Of a stretch of DNA of 64,000 bases, positions 58,273-64,000 are shown piece by piece. Source of the stretch: Diphasiastrum complanatum (lineage: Eukaryota; Streptophyta; Lycopodiopsida; Lycopodiales; Lycopodiaceae); contig CM055106.1 of assembly GCA_029204225.1 (NCBI GenBank), positions 38,404,036 through 38,468,035 of the forward strand, written 5' to 3'. How positions within the stretch are numbered: position 1 is the first letter of the stretch; each line of letters starts with the position of its first letter. The notes beneath the pieces were generated by a model, which was not told where the DNA came from, searched no databases, and worked only from the letters and a program-made list of their open reading frames with translations. Position numbers and translations under genes: made by a program.

Positions 58273-59729
58273 TCATTACATTTGAAATATAAAGAAGGTT
58301 CATAAGCACTTAGTACAAAGCCAAGGGAATAGAGAAAATCATGCAACCTAGAGTACCAAGCTCTAGGTGCTTGCTTCAAGCCATATAGGCTCTTCCTTAA
58401 GTAGCACACCTTTTGCTCCTCACCAACCTTGATGAAGCCCTCGGGTTGCATCATGTAGATTTCCTCTTCTAAGAAGCCATTCAAGAAGGCATTTGTCACA
58501 TCCATTTGGTAGAGATCCCATTTGAACAAAGTAGCAATGCAAATGATTAATCTAATAGTTACAAGCTTAGCTATAGGTGCAAATGTTTCTTCATAATCCA
58601 ATCCTTTTATTTGAAGAAATCCCTTAGCAACAAGCCTAGCTTTGTATTTACTAATAGATCCATCTTGATTGTACTTAATTCTATAAATCCACTTACATGC
58701 AAGTGGTTTCTTTCCTCTTGGAAGATTTACAAGATTCCGAGTATGATTCTCTTCTAATGCATCATACTCTACTTGCATTGCATCTCTCCAAACTTTAGAT
58801 TTACATGCTTCTTCAAAAGATGATGGTTCTTCAATCAATGTAGCTAAAAAAGAGTAAGAGGTAGAAGATGTAGATCCTTCCTTTTGCTTTCCCTTGTCCA
58901 CATAGGTAAGCCTTGAGGGCTCGGCCTTGCTCCTTGATGATCTTCTTGGCCCCTTTTGACTCGGATCCAAATCTCCATCCTCGGGTTTGTCATGATCCTC
59001 CTCGGTTTTGTCAAGATCCTCCTCGGATTTGTCAAGATCTTCAATGCACAATGGGTTAGATCCATTTGAAAAGCTCTTAGCAAATTGTGACTCATCAAAA
59101 AGTACATCCTTTCTTAACTTTACTTTCTTGGATGTAGGACCATATATCCTATATCCCTTGCTATTTTCTCCATAGCCAACAAAGATTCCTTTGAAGGAGG
59201 TAGCATCTTCTTTCCTTCTAGTCTCCGAAGGAATGTGTACATAACAAGTACATCCAAAGATCTTAAAATCTTTTACATTGGGTTTCTTATCAAACAAGGC
59301 TTGATAAGGTGAGATCCCATCTATAGCACTACTAGGAAGTCTATTACACAAATAATTAGCACATGTTATGGCTTCTCCCCAAAATGAGATGGGAAGTGAT
59401 GCATCAAGCCTCAAGGACTTTGCACATTCACATAGACTCCTATTTTTCCTCTCGGCCACCCCATTTTGTTGAGGGGTGTAGGAACAAGTGTATTGTAACT
59501 TAATACCATTGATCTCACAAAAGTCTTTCATTTTATTGGAGGTGTACTCTCCTCCATTATCACATTTTAGTGCTTTGATAGAAGTACTAAGTTGTTTCTC
59601 TACTAGAGACTTGAACTTAATGAAAGCTTCATAAACAAGACTTTTCTTTGATAGTAACTCAATCCATGTGAATCTAGTACAATCATCTATAAAAGTTACA
59701 TACATCAAGGCACCTCCATTACTTGCATG
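58273..59729 (-). pseudogene. Family C integrase and RT N-terminal two-thirds
   Basis: Just after the in-frame stop the frame continues with YVTFIDDCTRFTWIELLSKK. Then come the second catalytic Asp in LKCDNGGEYTSNKMKD, E in NGVAERKNRSLCE, and IFGCTCYVHIPSE. An acidic Asp/Glu/Pro linker has three degenerate DLDKTEED repeats. RT follows: ACKSKVWRDAMQVEYDALEE, GFLQIKGLDYEETFAPIAKL, MDVTNAFLNGFLEEEIYM and LYGLKQAPRAWYSRLHDFL. It stops at IIILVLYV, where two bases of the YVDD codons are lost. Integrase and RT are thus separated from RNase H. Confidence 0.95.
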
Positions 59730-61259
59730 TTAAAAACTATGTACATCAGAATGTATGAGATCCAAGGGAGAGAGAGATCTTGATGAAATTTTCTTGTAAG
59801 AAGATTTGTGTGACTTTGCAAGGCCACATGCCTCACACATTTTTTCACACTTCTTGAAAGTTCTTGGTAGGCCGAGAGCTAGTTCCTTGCTTGCCATTGA
59901 CTCCATAGATTGAAGATTAGGATGGCCTAATCTCTTATGCCAAAGCTCCACTTGAGTTAGCTCCTCCCTAGCCAAGTTCACACTTTCACTTGCAACATTA
60001 GCATCCAACTTGAAAAGTCTACCTTGCTTAATGCCACTAGCTATGCACTTATCATTTTTCAAGATGGAACAAACTCCATTCTTGAAATGTACATCTAGTC
60101 CATTGTCCATTAATTGTCCTACACTAAGCAAGTTTCTTGAAATGGTAGGAACATACAAAACATTATCTAGATCTATCCTTTTAGATGTGCCTAAACAAAG
60201 AGGTATAGATCCTATGCCATCTATCTTGAATGCTTGATCACTAGCAGTGTATATTGACTTCTTAGAGTCATTACAAGATAGAAGAGTAGAAAAATAATGC
60301 TTGTTAAAGGACATGTGGGAACTAGCCCCACTATCTATCCACCATGTGTCTTGACTTGAAGTTGGTGTAGATGCAACCATTAAGGATGTGTTGAATCCAT
60401 CCTCATATTCTTCCTCTTGAGCAATGTTCCCTTGATCTCCTTTGGCTTGTTGATTCTTCTTCAAGTAGCATTCTGAGGCAAAGTGTCCTTTCTTTCCACA
60501 AAAGAAACACTTTAGTTTTGCCTTGTTCTTCACTTTGCCTTTGGAGGTAGATCCTTCATTCTTCATCTCGGCCTCCTTGCCTTGATTTTTCTTGAATGGA
60601 TTTTGCTTTTTCTTGCCTTTAGATGTAAAGTTAGCTTTCTCCTCTCCTCCATTGAGTGACATGCTATCCATTCTTGTCTTGATGTGTAGAAGCCTACTCT
60701 CCTCGGCCACAAGAACATTGTGCAACTTTTCAATGGATGGAAGAGAGTCTTGAATGGCAAATGATTGGACTAAGTTGGTAAACTCATCACTTAGACCATT
60801 CAAAATGATTTGTACTAGTTCTTGATCTTGGATCTTCTCTCCTATTGCACTTAATTCCTTGTTAAGAGATTTGATCCTAAGAACATACTCTTGTCCACTC
60901 TCTCCACTTCCTTTCATGCTTTGGAAAACTTGATTTCTTAGCATGAGGATTCTTGAAGTATTCTTGGATTCATAAATGCTCTTCAATGAATCCCAAGCCT
61001 CTTTGGATGAGGTACAAGAAGACACCTCTTTCAAGAGGTCATTGCATACATTTAACTTTATGCAATGTAGAGCTAATCTTGCTCTCTTCTTGTATTTGGC
61101 TTGTTCTTGGGGAGTTTGAGGCTCTTCCTCTACTCCTTGAACTATGTCATATAGATCATGGATCACTAGGAGTGATTCCATTCTCACTTTCCAAATGGAA
61201 TAATTTGTGGAAGTGAGTCTCTCACTTGATTCCATCAAATATCCACCCATGGATGACAT
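59730..61259 (-). pseudogene. Family C Gag-protease-pre-integrase
   Basis: The 509-codon frame starts MSSMGGYLMESSERLTSTNY. Gag helices include YKKRARLALHCIKLNVCNDL and LVQSFAIQDSLPSIEKLHNV. A Lys-rich linker precedes one zinc knuckle, CFFCGKKGHFASEC (about residue 250). The protease active site is intact, WWIDSGASSHM (about residue 305). The pre-integrase zinc motif is ELWHKRLGHPNLQSM ... CEACGLAKSHKSSY, leading into LDLIHSDVHSF with the first integrase Asp, then TAA. The stop is in frame with the next ORF, so only this one codon separates them. Gag and protease should still be translatable. Confidence 0.95.
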
Positions 61260-61842
61260 TTTAGAATGAATGCTCTTTTAAAAATCACAAAGATTTTTGA
61301 ATTTTAAAAGATCTATGAAAAGGCCTAAAGCTTTCTAGAATGCCTGTAGGCTTGTCTCTATCAAACTAGCACACAAGCTTGAATGATACTCAAAGATCTT
61401 ACCAAAAATTTCTAGCTTTCACTCTTACAAAAAAAAATTGCTTTACACTTTTCTTAGAGATTTCACTTCAACTAAGGATCTGAACAAATCAGCCTCTTAG
61501 GATCTGATCTTAGACTCTAAAAAGAAATGCTTCAATGATCCAAAACACTACTTGGTCATAGGCATTAGTTAGAATGAATCTAGATCAATACTATGCTTCA
61601 AAAAGCACAAAAATGAACTAGTATTGTGATTTTGGGACCAACAAACAAAAGTAACTTGAATTGAAAGTTGCTGTACAGTTTCACACGTGTGAAAAGTACA
61701 TACACAGACTCCAAGTCATTTTTATCCAAATGATTACAATCTATCACTCTAGAAGAACTCGCCCTCACTAGTATTGGCCATAAAACAAATTTTGCCAATG
61801 ATCTTTACAAGATTTATGATTCAATGATCACTCTCTTACTTA
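61260..61842 (-). other. Family C 5' leader
   Basis: Non-coding DNA between PBS and gag start. It contains another TTTCACACGTGTGAAA palindrome at 61680-61695. Confidence 0.85.
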
Positions 61843-61854
61843 GCTCTGATACCA
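61843..61854 (-). other. Primer binding site, tRNA-iMet type
   Basis: The minus strand reads TGGTATCAGAGC with no gap to the 5' LTR. Confidence 0.95.
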
Positions 61855-62716
61855 TGATAAATTTTACAATTTTTAGGACAATAATGATTGTACTTTACAA
61901 TCATAGAGAGTTATTGGTTGCTTAATCAATGAATCTATCAAGTTCTACTTATTAGATCTTGATCTAGATTCACTACACTTGGATTTAAGCAAGAGCAATG
62001 GATCAACACATCATTTTTTAGTGAGAGCGGCTTCACACGTGTGGAGTACTGTCCACTGTACGACCTGCACCTGAAACAGCAAGTACAATGATACTAGATA
62101 GCAATCATGCATAAAAATCACAAGACAAATGACTAGAAATCTCACAAAAGTGTAGAGTGCAAAAGTCTCATCTATCTTCTTAGCAAAATGATGATCCTTT
62201 TATGGATCAAGTACATCCATGAGTCTGGTACAGTCTAGCAGGCCTTCACATGTGTGAAGAGTGCCACATCACTCAGATCTATCCATTTTATCCATCCTTG
62301 ATCCTTATCCAATAGTTGACCTTCTAGAATATGACTAAAATCCAAAAAGCTAGTCTCCTAGAATATAGGAATATTCCCTAAAAAATAGGATCTAAGGAAA
62401 ATGGTCAGCTCTTATCTTCTAGTACTCTATACACACGTGTGAACATCCACTTGCCATGTGGGAGCATTTACTCATGCACATGCAAGGAAAAGCTAATTTG
62501 TAGGTGACTAGTCAACTTGACTAAAAACTAGCCATATCATGTTCACACTAACTAGAATGATACAAAATCAATTTGAATATATACAAACATGAAAAGTACA
62601 TCCTTTCACACGTGGGAACAGGCTCCACACGTGTGAAATCATATCATTAACATATTCTAATGTTTGATCAATATTTACATGAACCAATGTCAAGTGAGAA
62701 GTGACAATTTTCAACA
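61855..62716 (-). repeat. Family C 5' LTR
   Basis: Direct repeat of 56419-57268, 862 bp. It carries an extra GCCACATCACTC-like insertion near 62260 compared with the other LTR. Confidence 0.95.
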
Positions 62717-62721
62717 ATAAC
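62717..62721. other. Target site duplication, right copy
   Basis: ATAAC matches 56414-56418. Confidence 0.93.
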
Positions 62722-62969
62722 TACCACTCTTAGATGTAAGCCTGAAAGTTTGGAATTCATCCAAATAGGTGGAGTAGGCCGCTCGGATGAGGCTCTCGCT
62801 CTGCTGGTTGCGGAAAAGAGTTAGATCAAAGCCAAGGCTTGTGAGGATATCCTTGGCCAGGGTGAGCTGCTCGGCATAATTCTTGATACAGATCGTAAAA
62901 CTATCCCCTGACTAACGACGGGGGAGTTTACAGCGATGCAAACTGAGCAAGGAATCGCAGGAGGCCATG
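62722..62969 (-). pseudogene. ORF3 of the inverted gypsy copy, proximal part
   Basis: An ATG at 62969 opens MASCDSLLSLHRCKLPRR, a stop at 62913, then SFTICIKNYAEQLTLAKDIL and SLGFDLTLFRNQQSESLIRA with a YLDEFQTFRL segment. This parallels the + copy (LLEAIGFYPTFFNYEINMGL; TWDEDKARFHFLY). The reading runs into the copia insertion at 62721 and resumes at 56413. Both copies begin with MAS a few hundred bases after the integrase terminus, which supports a genuine third gene in this family. Confidence 0.7.
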
Positions 62970-63663
62970 ATAGCAGTGATTTTAGATTGCTCTGAGAATT
63001 TTAAAAATTTTGAAAAAAATTGGCATGAACTCGAGAGCAGCAATCTAAAAAATAAATTCGTGGAGATAAGGGTGGAGGTCTTTATATATACATTTTTTGG
63101 CAAAAATTTGCAACTTCACTCAGAAATCGTCCTCAGTGTCCACGATTTGGTAATAATGGTCGTGAATTTTGAGTCAACATTCTGAGGGTCCAGAATCCTG
63201 ATAAGTGATTTTTTATTGCCAAAAGAGAAAAAATGTCTGACAGTGCAAAACTTTGTTTGATCAGAATTCACAGAGATAGCAGAGAAATCGTGGGAATTTT
63301 TTGGAGCTCCACCGAATTGTCTGCAAATTCTAACAATGGATATCTGATGAAAAAAACTACCTTTTTTTATTTTTAGAAATTTTTGTCTCTGAGACAGAAT
63401 TCGCGGAGGCCAAAAATGAATCATGCACTGTAAAAAAGAGGTCAGGCAAATTCTATCTGAGATGGTGTGAAACAATTCTTCTGAAACTAATGGCTTTTGT
63501 GGTTTTCTCAGAGAAGACTATAGATATACCTAATCTGATAGTATCTTGTGGTTTGAACAAGAAAGCATAGGAAAAAATTTTGTCGAAAAGGCGAGCAGGC
63601 AATAAAAAAATAAAGAAAAACAGTAGGAAAGAAAACAACTAATACATATCAAGATAAAAACAG
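62970..63663 (-). other. Spacer between integrase and ORF3, inverted copy
   Basis: Non-coding, A/T-rich; I see none of the CTCGCAGA motifs that mark the equivalent spacer of the + copy. A TATATAAAG box (minus strand) lies near 63080, about 110 bp before the ATG. Confidence 0.5.
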
Positions 63664-63786
63664 GGTTCATTGTACTTTCTCAGTCGGCTCCCATTGACCA
63701 CAGTGTCGAGGATATCGCCTTGAAAGGTTTGGAGTTGTACATATCCAGAGGCAAAGATTTTTTTGATGACGTAAGGGTCTACTGCG
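63664..63786 (-). pseudogene. Gypsy integrase C-terminus, inverted copy
   Basis: The minus strand encodes GLYAVDPYVIKKIFASGYVQ, then DILDTVVNGSRLRKYNEP, the terminal integrase segment (compare INGSRLHKYWPP at 52050). It directly abuts LTR sequence at about 63786, so gag and almost all of pol are deleted in this copy. Confidence 0.8.
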
Positions 63787-64000
63787 TATAGCCCTCCCGT
63801 CTGTCAACAAGGGTTAGATCACTGGATAGGTACCTAACTATGCATAGATGTTACTTTTAGTTAGTTTCCTACTTTCTCTCTTAACTCTCTCACCACTAAC
63901 ACTATTCTCCTTTAACTCTACTCCTCTACACTAACATTCATCATGATTTGGGTGAAGGGAAGGGATAGAAAAGAAGAGATTGAGAAGAGAAGAGAGAAAG
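63785..64000 (-). repeat. Gypsy LTR fragment, inverted
   Basis: This is the reverse complement of 46200-46412 with scattered changes (shared TTCACCCAAATCATGATGAA and CTATGCATAGTTAGGTACCT on the minus strand). It lacks the last few dozen bases of the LTR and the PBS, and runs off the window. Confidence 0.85.

Larger units (their letters stand above)
56419..62716 (-). mobile_element. Young copia element (family C), nearly complete
   Basis: Both LTRs, a PBS touching the 5' LTR, a PPT touching the 3' LTR, a perfect 5-bp target duplication (ATAAC) and the full copia domain order are present on the minus strand. LTRs differ by one 12-base insertion and a few percent substitutions by eye. Coding lesions are few: one in-frame stop at 59730-59732 in integrase, a 2-base loss inside the RT active site near 58270, and a frame slip near the end of RNase H. 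It is thus recently inserted but not autonomous. It landed in ORF3 of the inverted gypsy copy. Its Gag is related to the family A Gag at 2.0-2.8 kb. Confidence 0.95.

Overview
This is plant nuclear DNA, from a repeat-rich part of a large genome. The evidence is genes with canonical GT-AG introns, a plant-type domains-rearranged DNA methyltransferase, Ty1/copia elements primed by initiator-Met tRNA, a Ty3/gypsy element primed by what looks like tRNA-Asp, a LINE remnant, and long (GA)n arrays. I cannot name the species. Only two host genes are supportable; nearly everything else is transposable element in layers.

Layout. 0-1.3 kb: tail of a copia element (+). 1.3-5.9 kb: a mosaic of copia pieces in both orientations (gag, LTR, RNase H, integrase, another LTR). 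5.9-9.4 kb: an LTR followed by about 3 kb of ORF-free AT-rich DNA. 9.4-10.7 kb: 3' end of a copia element. 14.0-18.3 kb: host gene 1, a six-exon gene (+) matching DNAAF6/PIH1D3, a dynein-arm preassembly factor; a LINE remnant sits in its second intron. 18.7-19.2 kb: another copia 3' end. 20.5-26.9 kb: gypsy integrase fused to copia RT (-), then a copia RT relic (+) split by a complete 4.4-kb non-autonomous LTR element (target duplication ACTCA) that encodes an acidic protein. 28.9-30.2 kb: host gene 2 (-), the catalytic exon of a DRM-type cytosine methyltransferase. 32.1-33.1 kb: gypsy gag relic. 35.7-42.1 kb: a copia LTR and gag remnant (family A), cut by a nearly complete copia element (family B) that has lost its RT. 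42.3-45.3 kb: gypsy RT and integrase relics around a palindromic 60-bp minisatellite. 45.3-56.1 kb: a gypsy element (+) with LTR, PBS, gag, RT, integrase and a third ORF downstream of pol. 56.1-64.0 kb: a shortened copy of the same gypsy family in the opposite orientation, joined tail to tail to the first and interrupted by a young copia element (family C) with two LTRs, PBS, PPT and target duplication ATAAC.

The two host genes show no functional link. The copia elements follow the order gag-protease-integrase-RT-RNase H and the gypsy elements gag-(protease)-RT-RNase H-integrase. Every element has at least one disabling lesion, so none in the window looks autonomous. The best candidates for something little described are the DNAAF6-like gene in a plant, the post-pol ORF of the gypsy family, and the acidic-ORF non-autonomous element.
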